Assembly (NCBI RefSeq): GCF_001524445.2
Contig: NZ_CP013417.1
Coordinates: 124,001-188,000, forward strand
Length of the DNA: 64,000 nt
Origin: Burkholderia savannae
GTDB lineage: Bacteria; Pseudomonadota; Gammaproteobacteria; Burkholderiales; Burkholderiaceae
Direction: 5' to 3'
This document shows positions 18,658 to 28,181 of the stretch, one piece after another. A model generated the notes under the pieces. That model was not told the origin of the DNA and did no database searches. It worked only from the letters and a program-made list of their open reading frames with translations. Position numbers and translations under genes: made by a program. Each line of letters opens with the position of its first letter. Position 1 is the stretch's first letter.

Positions 18658-19929
18658 TTACTGGCCGTCGGGCAAGACCGCCTCGCGCTCGAACAGGCTT
18701 TCGATCGTTTCGCGCGGACGCACCAGATAGGCGTTCACGCCGTCGACGATCACTTCGGCCGCGCGCGGCCGCGTGTTGTAGTTCGAGCTCATCGTGAAGC
18801 CGTACGCGCCCGCCGAGCGGATCGCGAGCAGATCGCCCGGCGCGATCGCGAGCGAGCGCTCGCGCCCGAGCCAGTCGCCGCTTTCGCAGACGGGGCCGAC
18901 GATGTCGTACACCGCCGCCGCTACGTCCGTGCGCGGCTTCACCGGCTCGATCGCGTGAAACGCCTCGTACATCGCCGGACGCGCGAGATCGTTCATCGCC
19001 GCGTCGACGATCGCGAAGTTCTTCTCTTCGCCTTGCTTCAGGAATTCGACACGCGTGAGCAGAATGCCGGCGTTGCCGGTCAGCGAGCGGCCCGGCTCGA
19101 ACCAGATTTCGCGATGGCCGTGGCCGCGCGCGTCGATGCGCTCGAGCACCGCGCGCACGTAAGCGCCGATGTCGGGCGGCGTTTCGGCGTCGTACGTGAT
19201 GCCGAGCCCGCCGCCGACGTCGACGTGACGGATCTTCACGCCGTCCGCCTCGATCTGCTCCACGAGGTCGAGCAGCTTGTCGATCGCGTCGAGGTACGGG
19301 CTCAGTTCGGTGATCTGCGAGCCGATGTGGCAATCGATGCCGACGACGTCGAGGTTCGGCAGCGCGGCCGCCGCGCGGTACGTCGCGCGCGCGTCGTCGA
19401 ACGCGATGCCGAACTTGTTCGCCTTGAGCCCTGTCGAGATGTACGGATGCGTCTTCGGATCGACGTCCGGATTCACGCGCAGCGACACGGGCGCGCGCTT
19501 GCCGAGCGACGCCGCGACCGCGTTCAGCCGGTCGAGCTCCGGAATCGATTCGACGTTGAAGCACTTGACGCCCGCTTCGAGCGCAGCGCGCATCTCGTCC
19601 GCGCTCTTGCCGACGCCCGAGAACACGACATCCTGTGCGCGGCCGCCTGCGGCGAGCACGCGGGCGAGTTCGCCGCCCGACACGATGTCGAAGCCCGCGC
19701 CGAGCCGCGCGAACACGTTCAGCACGCCGAGATTGCTGTTCGCCTTCACGGCGACGTGAATCGACGCGCGGCGGCCCGCGCAGGCTTTCGCGTAAGCCTC
19801 GTAGGCGGCCGTCAGCGCGGCGCGCGAATAGACGAAGAGCGGGGTGCCGAAACGCTCGGCGAGGTCGGCGGCGCGGACGCGCTCGGCGTGGAGCGCGCCG
19901 TCGACATAGTCAAATGCAGCTTGAGTCAT
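18658..19929 (-). CDS. lysA: Diaminopimelate decarboxylase
   Basis: Last step of lysine synthesis, meso-diaminopimelate to lysine plus CO2. Protein of 423 residues in the alanine-racemase-like fold. The PLP lysine is Lys62 in HVAVKANSN; the glycine-rich phosphate loop is DVGGGLGI, and the second-subunit active-site cysteine lies in GPVCESGDWL. It is the distal gene after lptM, 10 bases apart, as in many proteobacteria. The 8-bp repeat array lies just past its stop codon. Confidence 0.97.
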   Translation of the reverse strand: MTQAAFDYVDGALHAERVRAADLAERFGTPLFVYSRAALTAAYEAYAKACAGRRASIHVAVKANSNLGVLNVFARLGAGFDIVSGGELARVLAAGGRAQDVVFSGVGKSADEMRAALEAGVKCFNVESIPELDRLNAVAASLGKRAPVSLRVNPDVDPKTHPYISTGLKANKFGIAFDDARATYRAAAALPNLDVVGIDCHIGSQITELSPYLDAIDKLLDLVEQIEADGVKIRHVDVGGGLGITYDAETPPDIGAYVRAVLERIDARGHGHREIWFEPGRSLTGNAGILLTRVEFLKQGEEKNFAIVDAAMNDLARPAMYEAFHAIEPVKPRTDVAAAVYDIVGPVCESGDWLGRERSLAIAPGDLLAIRSAGAYGFTMSSNYNTRPRAAEVIVDGVNAYLVRPRETIESLFEREAVLPDGQ

Positions 19930-19939
19930 TTAGGATCGA

Positions 19940-20221
19940 TCATTGGACGGAAGAAGCGCTCGGCGCGGGGGCCGCCTTCGGTGCGCGCTGCGTCGACAGG
20001 CCGGGCGACAGCGTGAGCGGCGCATCGGCGGCGCCGGATGCGCCGTTCTCGCGCGCCGAAGCCGTTTCCGCATCGGGCGTCACGTCCGACGGCGGCTGCG
20101 TCTGTTCAGTCGGCTTGGGCGGCAGCGGCGGCACGACCGGCATGTAGAGCGGGCCGCGCTGGCCGCAGCCCGCGAGCGCCAAAGCCGCTACAATCGCGCT
20201 CATCTGGAAAACGATACGCAT
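19940..20221 (-). CDS. lptM: Small lipoprotein LptM (YifL family)
   Basis: Lipoprotein of 93 residues. The signal MRIVFQMSAIVAALALAGC carries a lipobox LAGC with Cys19, followed directly by the family motif GQRGPLYMP that in E. coli inserts into the LptD/LptE translocon and helps its disulfide maturation. The rest is a proline/alanine-rich tail longer than the E. coli protein. An AGGGAC site precedes the ATG; the ATG at 20203 is an alternative. It is upstream of lysA and divergent from cyaY, with only 36 bases between. Confidence 0.88.
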   Translation of the reverse strand: MRIVFQMSAIVAALALAGCGQRGPLYMPVVPPLPPKPTEQTQPPSDVTPDAETASARENGASGAADAPLTLSPGLSTQRAPKAAPAPSASSVQ

Positions 20222-20257
20222 GACCGTCCCTAAACAATTGAATCGATAGAGTTTAGC

Positions 20258-20584
20258 ATGTCCGATACCGATTACCTGACCCTGGCCGAGGCCGTGCTGG
20301 CGGCCGTCGAGCGGTCGGTCGACGAAGCCAACGAAGGCGACGCCGACATCGATCTCGAGCGCAACGGCAGCGTGCTCACGCTCACGTTCGAGAACGGCTC
20401 GAAGATCATCGTGAACCTGCAGCCGCCGATGCAGGAAGTCTGGATCGCCGCGAAGGCGGGCGGTTTCCATTACCGGTTTGTCGACGGCGCGTGGCGCGAT
20501 ACGCGCAGCGGCCAGGAGTTATTCGCGGCGCTGACGGGCTACGCGACCCAGCAGGCCGGGATGCCGGTCACGTTCAGCGCGTGA
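20258..20584 (+). CDS. cyaY: Iron-sulfur cluster assembly protein CyaY (frataxin)
   Basis: Bacterial frataxin of 108 residues. An acidic first helix ([26 protein letters not shown]) supplies the iron-binding face. The sheet motif [27 protein letters not shown] and the conserved GGFHYRF follow. CyaY modulates IscS activity in Fe-S cluster assembly. It is divergent from lptM-lysA, the same neighbourhood as in E. coli. Confidence 0.96.
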   Translation: MSDTDYLTLAEAVLAAVERSVDEANEGDADIDLERNGSVLTLTFENGSKIIVNLQPPMQEVWIAAKAGGFHYRFVDGAWRDTRSGQELFAALTGYATQQAGMPVTFSA

Positions 20585-20656
20585 CGCGCGCGTCGGCGGG
20601 AGGGCGAAGGCGGCGCATCGAGCGCGAGCGCGGCCGAGCCGAGCCCATTTGGCAAG

Positions 20657-20685
20657 AAAAAAGCGGCCCGAAGGCCGCTTTTTCC
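20657..20685. terminator. Bidirectional terminator between cyaY and mrcA
   Basis: Stem AAAAAGCGGCC (20658-20668) and GGCCGCTTTTT (20673-20683) with a CGAA loop. A and T flanks allow it to end both the cyaY (+) and mrcA (-) transcripts. Confidence 0.9.
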
Positions 20686-20702
20686 TTTGGGGCGAACGGC
20701 GC

Positions 20703-23102
20703 TCAGTTGCCGCCGCGGAACAGGTTCATGATGTCCTGCTTCTCCTGCTCGTCGACGTGCCCGGGCACGACGCTGGCGGAATCGGGCGGCGCGGCCGGCA
20801 TGTTCACGCCGACCGTCGAGACGAAGCCGTGGCCCGGCGTGAACTGACTGAAATACAGCTCGCCGCCGAGCGTCGCGACGCCGTCGGGCATCGGCATCTT
20901 GTATTCCGGCACGTTCTTCAGCGCGGGGCCCATGTAGTCGATCCACACGGGCAGCGCGAGGCCGCCGCCGGTTTCGCGATCGCCGAGGCTGCGCGGGCTG
21001 TCGTAGCCCATCCACGCGATCGCCGCGAGCGTGTGCTGATAGCCGCCGAACCACGCGTCGCGCGAATCGTTCGTCGTGCCTGTCTTGCCCGCGAGATCGG
21101 TGCGCTTCAGCACGTTCGAGCGCGCGCCCGTGCCGCGCTGCGCGACGCTCTGCAACAGGCTGTTCATCACGTACGCGTTGCGCGGGTCGATCGCGCGCGG
21201 CGCATTCTGCTCGGCGACGAGCGGCTGCGCGCGCGCGACCATGTTGCCGCTCGGATCGGTCACTTCGGCGATCAGATACGGATTGATCCGGAAGCCGCCG
21301 TTCGCGAACACCGAGAACGCGCCCGCCATCTGCAACGGCGTGACGAGGCCCGCGCCGAGCGCCATCGGCAGATAGGCCGGGTGGCGATCCGCGTCGAAGC
21401 CGAAGTGCGTGATGTATTGCTGCGCGTACTTGGGGCCGATGTGGTTCAGGATGCGGATCGACACCAGGTTGCGCGAGCGCTGCAGCGCGACGCGCATCGA
21501 CATCGGGCCGTCGAAGCCGCCGCCGTAGTTTTTCGGTTCCCACGGCTGGCCGCCCGTTTCGGCGGCACTGAAGTAGAGCGGGCCGTCGTTGATGATCGTT
21601 GCGGGGCCGAGCCCCTTGTCGAGCGACGCCGAATAGATGAACGGCTTGAACGACGAGCCCGGCTGCCGCCAGGCCTGCGTCACGTGGTTGAACTTGTTCT
21701 TGTTGAAGTCGAAGCCGCCGATCAGCGAGCGGATCGCGCCGTCCTGCGGGACGATCGAAATGAACGCGCCTTCGACCTGCGGCAACTGGCCGATCGCCCA
21801 CGAGCCGTCGTCGTTCTTGAACACGCGCACGATCGCGCCGGGGCGGATTCGCTTGTTCGGCTGCGCGTTCGCGGACAGCGAGCTCGCGGCGAAGCGGAGG
21901 TCGTCGCCGCTCACCGTCGCGTCGCTGCCGTTCGAGAACACGACGCGAATCTGTCGAGGGCTCGCTTCGGTGACGACGGCCGCGATCAGCTCGCCGTTGT
22001 CCGGATGGTCGACGAGCGCGTCGTCGATCGCCTGCTCGCGGTCGTCCGCGTTCGCGGGCAGCTCGATGAAGCCCTCCGGCCCGCGATAACCGTGACGACG
22101 GTCGTACGTCATCAGGCCCTTGCGCAGCGCGCGGTACGCGAGGGTCTGGTCTGCGGAATCGATCGTCGTGACGACGTTCAGCCCGCGCGTGTATGCCTCG
22201 TCCTTGTACTGCGCGTACATCATCTGCCGCACCATTTCCGCGACGTATTCCGCGTGCACGCTGTATTCGCGGCTCGCGCTCTTGATGACGAGCGGCTCGG
22301 CGATCGCCTCGTCGTACTGCTCGCGTGTGATGAAGTTCAGCTCGAGCATCCGTTGCAGGATGTATTGCTGCCGGACCTTCGCGCGCTTCGGATTCGCAAC
22401 CGGGTTGTACGCGGACGGCGCCTTCGGCAGGCCCGCGAGCATCGCGGCCTCGGCGAGCGTCACGTCCTTCAGGTCCTTGTTGAAGTACGCGTGCGCGGCG
22501 GCCGCGAAGCCGTATGCGCGCTGCCCCAGATAGATCTGATTCATGTAGACCTCGAGAATCTGATCTTTCGTGAGCGCGCGCTCGATCCGGTAGGCGAGCA
22601 GCATCTCGTAGATCTTGCGCGTGTACGTCTTCTCGCTCGACAGGAAGAAATTGCGCGCGACCTGCATCGTGATCGTGCTTGCGCCCTGGGTCGCGTGGCC
22701 GTTCGTCAGTGCGACGATGCCGGCGCGGATGATGCCTGTCAGGTCTACGCCGCCGTGTTCGTAGAAGCGTGCGTCCTCGATCGCGAGCACCGCTTTCTTG
22801 AGCGAATCGGGCACGTCCTGCAGGCGGACGATGTCGCGGCGCTCCTCGCCGAATTCTCCGATGAGCACGTGATCGGCCGTGTAGATGCGCAGCGGCACCT
22901 TCGGGCGGTAGTCGGTCAGCGCGTCGAGCGACGGCATGTTCGGCGACGCGACGACGAGCGCGTAGCCGAGCACGAGCCCGGCGCAGACTGCGAGCGCCAC
23001 GCACACGCCTGCGACGCCGAGCACGAGCGTCAGCCACAGTGGGCGGCGGCGCGGTTCGGGCGGGGGAGGCGGGGACGTAGGATTCGTAGATTGCATAGGC
23101 AT
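20703..23102 (-). CDS. mrcA: Penicillin-binding protein 1A
   Basis: Bifunctional peptidoglycan synthase of 799 residues. A proline-rich cytosolic tail and one membrane segment (about residues 22-48) precede the GT51 transglycosylase domain with EDARFYEHGGVD and GASTITMQVARN. The transpeptidase domain contains the SxxK serine Ser483 with Lys486 (GSSFKPF) and the KTG triad at Lys673. The ATG at 23102 or 23096 could be used. A TATAAT lies just upstream. The divergent pilM-like gene is the classical ponA-pilM arrangement. Confidence 0.96.
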   Translation of the reverse strand: MPMQSTNPTSPPPPPEPRRRPLWLTLVLGVAGVCVALAVCAGLVLGYALVVASPNMPSLDALTDYRPKVPLRIYTADHVLIGEFGEERRDIVRLQDVPDSLKKAVLAIEDARFYEHGGVDLTGIIRAGIVALTNGHATQGASTITMQVARNFFLSSEKTYTRKIYEMLLAYRIERALTKDQILEVYMNQIYLGQRAYGFAAAAHAYFNKDLKDVTLAEAAMLAGLPKAPSAYNPVANPKRAKVRQQYILQRMLELNFITREQYDEAIAEPLVIKSASREYSVHAEYVAEMVRQMMYAQYKDEAYTRGLNVVTTIDSADQTLAYRALRKGLMTYDRRHGYRGPEGFIELPANADDREQAIDDALVDHPDNGELIAAVVTEASPRQIRVVFSNGSDATVSGDDLRFAASSLSANAQPNKRIRPGAIVRVFKNDDGSWAIGQLPQVEGAFISIVPQDGAIRSLIGGFDFNKNKFNHVTQAWRQPGSSFKPFIYSASLDKGLGPATIINDGPLYFSAAETGGQPWEPKNYGGGFDGPMSMRVALQRSRNLVSIRILNHIGPKYAQQYITHFGFDADRHPAYLPMALGAGLVTPLQMAGAFSVFANGGFRINPYLIAEVTDPSGNMVARAQPLVAEQNAPRAIDPRNAYVMNSLLQSVAQRGTGARSNVLKRTDLAGKTGTTNDSRDAWFGGYQHTLAAIAWMGYDSPRSLGDRETGGGLALPVWIDYMGPALKNVPEYKMPMPDGVATLGGELYFSQFTPGHGFVSTVGVNMPAAPPDSASVVPGHVDEQEKQDIMNLFRGGN

Positions 23103-23122
23103 ACCAGAAAAACAGTCCCGCG

Positions 23123-23165
23123 ATTATAGCCGCCCGGTTTTACCGGACTCCGGAAGGGTTCCGGA
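23123..23165 (-). promoter_or_regulatory. mrcA promoter region with inverted repeat
   Basis: On the minus strand a perfect TATAAT (23128-23123) sits about 21 bases before the mrcA ATG, implying a very short leader. No good -35 is seen. Instead a perfect repeat, TCCGGAA (23149-23155) and TTCCGGA (23159-23165), occupies the -35 area, as expected for an activator or repressor site. The regulator is unknown. Confidence 0.4.
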
Positions 23166-23334
23166 TGGGAACCGGCGCGCCGCGGCCGGGCGGCGTGCCG
23201 ACGATTCATCGTAGCGCGCTTGCGGCCCGACGGCGCACGCGTTGGCCGTTCGGCAGACTCCCGGCGCGCCGGCCGGCTTCGCAAAATGGCTCCGTAACGT
23301 GCCTCGACGGGAGGCGCGCTCATGGAGGACTGGG

Positions 23335-24282
23335 ATGCAACAACGTTCGTGGTGGTCGATCGGCCGGCGCTTCGCGGCGGGGATCGACGTGAACCGGCGC
23401 GCGGTGCGGATCGCGGTGTTGAGCCGGCGCGCTCGCGGCGGCACGGTGCGGCTCGAGGCGCTCGACGCGGAGCCGTTGCCGGCCGGCGTGTTCGACGAGT
23501 CGGCCGACGCCGATTGGACGGCCGTCGCCGCCGCGATGACCGCGGCGTTCGACCGGGCGCCGCAGGTGCGGCGGGCGGGCGTCGCGCAGCGAACGATCGC
23601 GGGCGTGATGGCGCTGCCGGACGGCGCATTCTCGACCGCGACGCTCGCGTGGCCGCGCGAAGAAGCCGGGGCGGCCGTCGAGCCTGCCGTGCGTGCGGCG
23701 GCCGAGCGGCTCACCGGGCTCGCGCGCGACGCGCTCGCGGTCGACTGGTGCGTCAACGACGCCGCCGCGACGCGCGAGGTGGCGTTCGCGACCGCGGCGC
23801 ACGTGCATCTCGACGTGCGGATCGAGGCGGCCGCGTCGGCCGGCATCGAACTCGTCGCGATCGACGGCGAGCCGCTCGCCGCATTGCGGGCGATGCGCCA
23901 TGTTGCCGCGCGCGAGATCGACGAAGGCGAGCCGTATCTCGGTGTCTGGATCGGTGAGAGCGGTGTGCATGGCTGGCTCGTGTCGGCTGGCGCGGTCACC
24001 GCGCAGATTCGCTATCCCGCGCCCGAGCACGCGGATCTCGCGGATGCGCTGCGCGAGCTTGCCCGGGCCGGTGCTCCGCGCTGCGCATTCGTCGCCGGCG
24101 ATCCGGAATGGCTCGGCGGCGCGCGGATCTCGCTTGCCGACGTCGGCGATCTGCTCGGCTGCATCGTGTTGCCGTTCGAATGCGCGGCCTGCGGGCCGCT
24201 CGGCGCGGTCGACGACGGGTTTGCACGCTCGCCGGGTTTCGCCGTGGCGTTCGGGCTTGCGTTGCGCGGGGTGTTCGAATGA
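23335..24282 (+). CDS. pilM: PilM-like type IV pilus assembly protein (divergent)
   Basis: Protein of 315 residues starting MQQRSWWSIGRRFAAGIDV after a GGAGG site. The N-terminal AGIDVNRRAVRIAVLS corresponds to the actin-like phosphate-1 motif of PilM (GLDISSSSVKLVELS-type), and a second ATPase-like block is YLGVWIGESGVHGWLV. PilM is the cytosolic partner that binds the N-terminal tail of PilN at the inner membrane. The assignment leans on gene order: it is divergent from mrcA and first in a pilMN(OP)Q-aroKB run. Sequence similarity looks weak, and GspL/ComA-type naming is possible. Confidence 0.75.
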   Translation: MQQRSWWSIGRRFAAGIDVNRRAVRIAVLSRRARGGTVRLEALDAEPLPAGVFDESADADWTAVAAAMTAAFDRAPQVRRAGVAQRTIAGVMALPDGAFSTATLAWPREEAGAAVEPAVRAAAERLTGLARDALAVDWCVNDAAATREVAFATAAHVHLDVRIEAAASAGIELVAIDGEPLAALRAMRHVAAREIDEGEPYLGVWIGESGVHGWLVSAGAVTAQIRYPAPEHADLADALRELARAGAPRCAFVAGDPEWLGGARISLADVGDLLGCIVLPFECAACGPLGAVDDGFARSPGFAVAFGLALRGVFE

Positions 24283-24959
24283 CGCCGAGCACCGCGAGCG
24301 GCGCGGTGCCGCGTGATCCGAGGATGCGGCGCGCGTGGCTGGGCGGCTTCAATCTGCTGCCGTACCGGGCGCGCGATGTCCGCCGGGCGCGGCGGCGCGT
24401 GCTCGGCGAATTGACGGCTGCGGCATGCGCGGGGCTCGCGGGCGCCGCGCTTTGGCGCGTCGGCCGCACGTTCGAGCGCGCGCGTTTCGATGCGCAGCGT
24501 GCGCTGATGGAGCGTCGGCTCGCCGCTTGGGCGCCGCAACTGAAAGAAGCGGAGCAGGCGGCGCGCTTGCGCGACGCCGAGCGCGAACGCGCGGCGCTGG
24601 CTGCCGAGCGGGCCGGGCCGCGCGCGCGCACGGTCGAGCTGTTCGATGCGCTTCGGCAACTGCGTTACGACGGCGTGCGGCTGCGCTCGATCCGCTGCGA
24701 CGGGCGCGGTGCGTTGCTCGAAGCGAGCGCGCTCGATCCCGCATCGGCCGAACGATGGCTGACGGAGCTCGACGCAGCACGGCGCGGCTGGACGATGGAG
24801 GTCGCGGGGCTGCAGGCAGTGAGAACTGCGTGGGGGCGCGATGCGGACGGTGGCCGGTCGCTCTCTTTCTCGGTGCGAATTCGCTGGCCCGGCGTGACGC
24901 ATGGCCGTGTCGCGAGCGTTGCGGCACGTCTACGGGCGGCGGCACGGGAGGGCGCGTGA
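24279..24959 (+). CDS. pilN: PilN-like inner-membrane pilus assembly protein
   Basis: Protein of 226 residues overlapping pilM by ATGA. The segment FNLLPYRARDVRRAR near residues 20-34 matches the conserved INLLPWR motif by which PilN binds PilM. A single hydrophobic segment (about 40-58) and an alanine/arginine-rich coiled coil (about 65-115) follow, then a small alpha/beta periplasmic domain. This is typical PilN layout. PilN-PilO heterodimers form the alignment complex of type IV pili. Confidence 0.78.
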   Translation: MTPSTASGAVPRDPRMRRAWLGGFNLLPYRARDVRRARRRVLGELTAAACAGLAGAALWRVGRTFERARFDAQRALMERRLAAWAPQLKEAEQAARLRDAERERAALAAERAGPRARTVELFDALRQLRYDGVRLRSIRCDGRGALLEASALDPASAERWLTELDAARRGWTMEVAGLQAVRTAWGRDADGGRSLSFSVRIRWPGVTHGRVASVAARLRAAAREGA

Positions 24960-24961
24960 GC

Positions 24962-25834
24962 ATGTCGGCTGAACGATCGGCGGCGTGGCTCGCCTGGCGG
25001 CGATTGGCCGATTCGCACGTGCTGTCGGGTTTCGCGTGGCGCGCTTCGGCGGGCGCGGCGCTCGCCTGCGGCGTGTTGGCGTGGGGTGTTTACGTCGGCC
25101 GAGACGCGGACTGGGGCGGCGTGGAACGAAGCCGGACGGCGCTTGAAGCGGTCGCGTCGCGTGAAGCCCGCGCGCGGCGGCTCCTGGCCGAGCCGTCCGC
25201 GCGACCTGCGTCGCCGGCGCGCGCCGGCCGCCTGCCGGGCGAACGGCAGACGCCTGCGGATTTCGCGTTGCGGCTCGCCGGCCATGCGGACGCGAGCGGG
25301 CTGCGGGTGCGCAAGCTCGAACGGCTCGAAGGCGCGCGCGCGGGCGAGGGCGAGGGGCGTGACGACAGCGGCGTCTACGCATTTGCGATCAGCGCGGAAG
25401 GCGACTTCGGCGCGCTGTGCCGCTTTCTGTCGGGGCTCGCTGCGCTGCCCGCGCTCGCGGTGCCGGTCGCGTCGAGCGTCAAGCGCGACGGCGGCGCCAC
25501 GATGCTGGACGCAACGCTCGACGTGTGGCCGGCATTGCCGGGCGGTGGCGACGAGCGGCCTGCCGATGCGCGCGAGGCGCCGCTCGCTGATCCTTTTGCC
25601 GCGATGCCGATGCTGGCGGCCGAAGACGCAGCCGACGCCGCGCGGCTCGTCGGCGTGATGCGCGATCGGCGCAGCGGGCTTGCGCTATTCGAGCGCGGCG
25701 ATGCCGCGTGGTCCGTCGCGCCAGGGCAGTTGATCGGCGGCGGGCGTCTCGCCCGGCTTCGCGCCGACGGCGTCACGCTTGCGACGCACGGCGGCGGGCG
25801 TCGCGAGATGACGGTAGGCGGAGCGACGGGATGA
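24962..25834 (+). CDS. PilO-PilP-like fusion protein of the pilus alignment complex
   Basis: Protein of 290 residues, 2 bases after pilN and overlapping pilQ by ATGA. The first half resembles PilO: a cytosolic start, one membrane segment (about 27-45), a helical stretch, and a ferredoxin-like domain (about 95-190). The last about 65 residues (LVGVMRDRRSGLALFERGDAAWSV to the end) resemble the PilP/GspC homology domain that docks on the secretin, with the glycine-rich GQLIGGGRLARL turn. No separate pilP gene exists between here and pilQ, so one polypeptide seems to do both jobs. This is inferred from layout and motifs. Confidence 0.65.
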   Translation: MSAERSAAWLAWRRLADSHVLSGFAWRASAGAALACGVLAWGVYVGRDADWGGVERSRTALEAVASREARARRLLAEPSARPASPARAGRLPGERQTPADFALRLAGHADASGLRVRKLERLEGARAGEGEGRDDSGVYAFAISAEGDFGALCRFLSGLAALPALAVPVASSVKRDGGATMLDATLDVWPALPGGGDERPADAREAPLADPFAAMPMLAAEDAADAARLVGVMRDRRSGLALFERGDAAWSVAPGQLIGGGRLARLRADGVTLATHGGGRREMTVGGATG

Positions 25835-27546
25835 TGCGCGGATTCGCTCTACTTTTGGTGGGGTGTGCGATCGGAGCGGCGGATGCGGCCGCCGCGTCGT
25901 TGCCGCCTCTGCCCGCAGGCGGGCCTGTCGGGTGGTCGGCGAGCATGCCGGGTGGTGCTGCCGGCCGTGCGCCGTTGCCGGAGGTTGCCGTGTCGACATG
26001 GCGAAACGACTTCGCGAGCACGTCCGCGGCGGCATCGCTGCCGGACATGGGCGGCGAGGGCGAGCCAACGGGCGAATTCGCCGACGATGCGCCGCGGGCC
26101 GGCACGTCCGCAGCCGGAGCGGAGGCGCCGGCTGATTCGGCCGCGGCCGGCGTCGCATCGGCAAGCGGACGGGCGCCGGGTTCTGCACGAGCGGCGGACG
26201 CCGCGCTGGAAGGGCCGCCCATCCCGCTCTCGCCCGAGCAGCGAATGAGCGACGAGCGCCGTTCGCCGTCGCCGCCGCCGCCGCCGCCGAGCGCCGATGC
26301 CGCGACGGTTCCTCACGATGTCGCTGCCGAATCAGACGACGATCGCCCGATTTCCCTCAATCTGCAACAGGCGAGCCTCGCCGCGGTCTTCGACGCGTTC
26401 GCGCGATTCACGGGCCTCAATATAGTCGTCAGCGAGCGCGTGCGCGGAACAGTGTCGTTGCGTTTGAACGATGTGCGCTGGCGCAGCGCGTTCGACGCGC
26501 TCCTGGATGCGCACGGTCTCGCGATGGCGCGGCGCGGCAGCGTGATATGGATTGCGCCTGTCGCGGAGCTCGCCGAGCGTGAGCGCCTGCGTTTCGATGC
26601 GCACGCGCGCGCCGCGGAGCTGGAGCCGCTTTCGAGCCGCAGCTTCGTGCTCCGTTATGCGCGAGCGGCCGATGTGCAGCGCCTGCTTGCCGGCTCGGCC
26701 GGGCAGCGGATTTTGTCGAAGCGCGGCTCGGTGCTGGCCGATCCTCGGACGAATCTGCTGTTCGTCACCGATATGTCCGGGCGTCTCGCGCAAATCGCCG
26801 ATCTGATCGGCCAGCTCGATACGCCGTCGCGACAGGTGTTGATCGAAGCGCGGATCGTCGAGGGCGACCGCGGGTTCTCGCGCAATCTCGGCGCGCGCCT
26901 CGCGCTGCGTGCGCCCGACGCGGGCGACCGCGCGACGGGTGTCGTCGCCGGCCGAGGCGGCACGTTGGCCGACCTCACGGCAAGGCCGATCGGCGGATTC
27001 GACGCCGCCACTGCCGGCCTCACGCTGTTCGCCGCGCGCGCGAGCCGCCTGCTCGATGTCGAGCTGAGCGCGCTCGAGTCGCAGGGGCGGGGACAGATCG
27101 TGTCGAGCCCGCGCGTCGTGACGGCGGACCGGACCAAGGCCGTCGTCGAGCAGGGCGCCGAGCTGCCGTACCAGGCGAAGGTCGGCAACGGCGTGTCGGG
27201 CGTTCAGTTCCGGCGTGCGACGCTCAAGCTCGAAGTCGAGCCGCAGATCACGCCCGACGGGCGTGTGATTCTCGATCTTGACGTGGCGAAGGACAGCATC
27301 GGCGAGGAGACCGCATCCGGCCCCGCGATTCATACGAAGCACGTGCAGACGCGTGTCGAGGTCGAAAACGGCGGAACCGTGTCGATCGGGGGGATTTTCG
27401 AGAGCGACGACCGCGACGATGTGACTCGGGTGCCGCTCTTGGGCAAAATACCGGTGTTGGGCGCGCTTTTCAGGCACCGAGCACAGCGCGCGCAGCGCAG
27501 CGAACTCGTCGTCTACATTACGCCGACCGTCGTGATCGGGCCCTGA
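25831..27546 (+). CDS. pilQ: Type IV pilus secretin PilQ
   Basis: Outer-membrane secretin of 571 residues. A short signal ([12 protein letters not shown]) contains a possible lipobox at Cys12. A long low-complexity Ala/Pro region follows to about residue 160, including seven consecutive prolines. The STN domain starts near 170 ([27 protein letters not shown]), an N1/NolW domain spans about 265-335, and the secretin core about 400-570 carries [15 protein letters not shown] and [12 protein letters not shown], hallmarks of the family. It overlaps the pilOP fusion and precedes aroK, the normal pilQ-aroK order. Confidence 0.93.
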   Translation: MMRGFALLLVGCAIGAADAAAASLPPLPAGGPVGWSASMPGGAAGRAPLPEVAVSTWRNDFASTSAAASLPDMGGEGEPTGEFADDAPRAGTSAAGAEAPADSAAAGVASASGRAPGSARAADAALEGPPIPLSPEQRMSDERRSPSPPPPPPSADAATVPHDVAAESDDDRPISLNLQQASLAAVFDAFARFTGLNIVVSERVRGTVSLRLNDVRWRSAFDALLDAHGLAMARRGSVIWIAPVAELAERERLRFDAHARAAELEPLSSRSFVLRYARAADVQRLLAGSAGQRILSKRGSVLADPRTNLLFVTDMSGRLAQIADLIGQLDTPSRQVLIEARIVEGDRGFSRNLGARLALRAPDAGDRATGVVAGRGGTLADLTARPIGGFDAATAGLTLFAARASRLLDVELSALESQGRGQIVSSPRVVTADRTKAVVEQGAELPYQAKVGNGVSGVQFRRATLKLEVEPQITPDGRVILDLDVAKDSIGEETASGPAIHTKHVQTRVEVENGGTVSIGGIFESDDRDDVTRVPLLGKIPVLGALFRHRAQRAQRSELVVYITPTVVIGP

Positions 27547-27626
27547 ACCCCATGGGAGCCAGGCTCGACAAGGCAGGCGCTTTGCCAGTAAGCTGCGCGA
27601 CACACTCATTGAAGCAGAGGACGCCG

Positions 27627-28181
27627 TTGCAAGCGCGGGACCCACACGTGAACGTAATTTTCGTCGGGCTCATGGGGGCGGGTAAAACCACCGTGGGCCG
27701 GGCGGTCGCGCGCCGGCTCGACAGGCCATTCTTTGATTCGGATCACGAGATCGAGGCGCGCACGGGTGCGCGCATACCGGTCATCTTCGAGCTCGAAGGC
27801 GAGACGGGCTTTCGCGAGCGCGAGGCGCAGATGATCGCCGAGCTCACGCAGCGCGAGAACATCGTGCTTGCGACGGGCGGCGGCGCGATCCTGCGTGCCG
27901 AGAACCGCAAGCTGCTTCGCGAGCGCGGCCTCGTCGTCTATCTGCGCGCGAATCCGCACGACCTCTGGCTGCGCACGCGCAAGGACAAGAACCGCCCGCT
28001 GTTGCAAACCGACGATCCGAAAGCCAAGCTCGAAGCGCTGTACGAGGCGCGCGATCCGCTCTATCGCGAATGCGCGCACTTCGTCATCGAAACCGGCCGT
28101 CCATCCGTCAACGGGCTCGTCAACATGGTGCTGATGCAGCTCGAGATGGCGGGCATCGTCGCCAAGCCAATACAAGCATGA
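27627..28181 (+). CDS. aroK: Shikimate kinase
   Basis: Phosphorylates shikimate in the chorismate pathway. Protein of 184 residues from a TTG start at 27627 preceded by CAGAGG, giving (M)[21 protein letters not shown], the N terminus I recall for Burkholderia AroK. A longer frame opens upstream but lacks family similarity. The Walker A motif is GLMGAGKTT, the shikimate-binding DSDHEIE follows, and TGGGA is present. It overlaps aroB by ATGA. Confidence 0.95.
   Translation: MQARDPHVNVIFVGLMGAGKTTVGRAVARRLDRPFFDSDHEIEARTGARIPVIFELEGETGFREREAQMIAELTQRENIVLATGGGAILRAENRKLLRERGLVVYLRANPHDLWLRTRKDKNRPLLQTDDPKAKLEALYEARDPLYRECAHFVIETGRPSVNGLVNMVLMQLEMAGIVAKPIQA

Noticed and set aside
18409..20016. 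Plus-strand frame reading through the 8-bp repeat with an eight-residue periodic peptide, then antisense to lysA.
   Set aside because: The periodic peptide simply reflects three 8-bp units per 24 bases. The rest is antisense to lysA, there is no ribosome binding site, and the unit is not a codon multiple, so slippage would break it.
20649..23129. 826-codon plus-strand frame opposite mrcA.
   Set aside because: Antisense shadow of a clearly identified penicillin-binding protein; no recognisable motifs and it begins inside a terminator.
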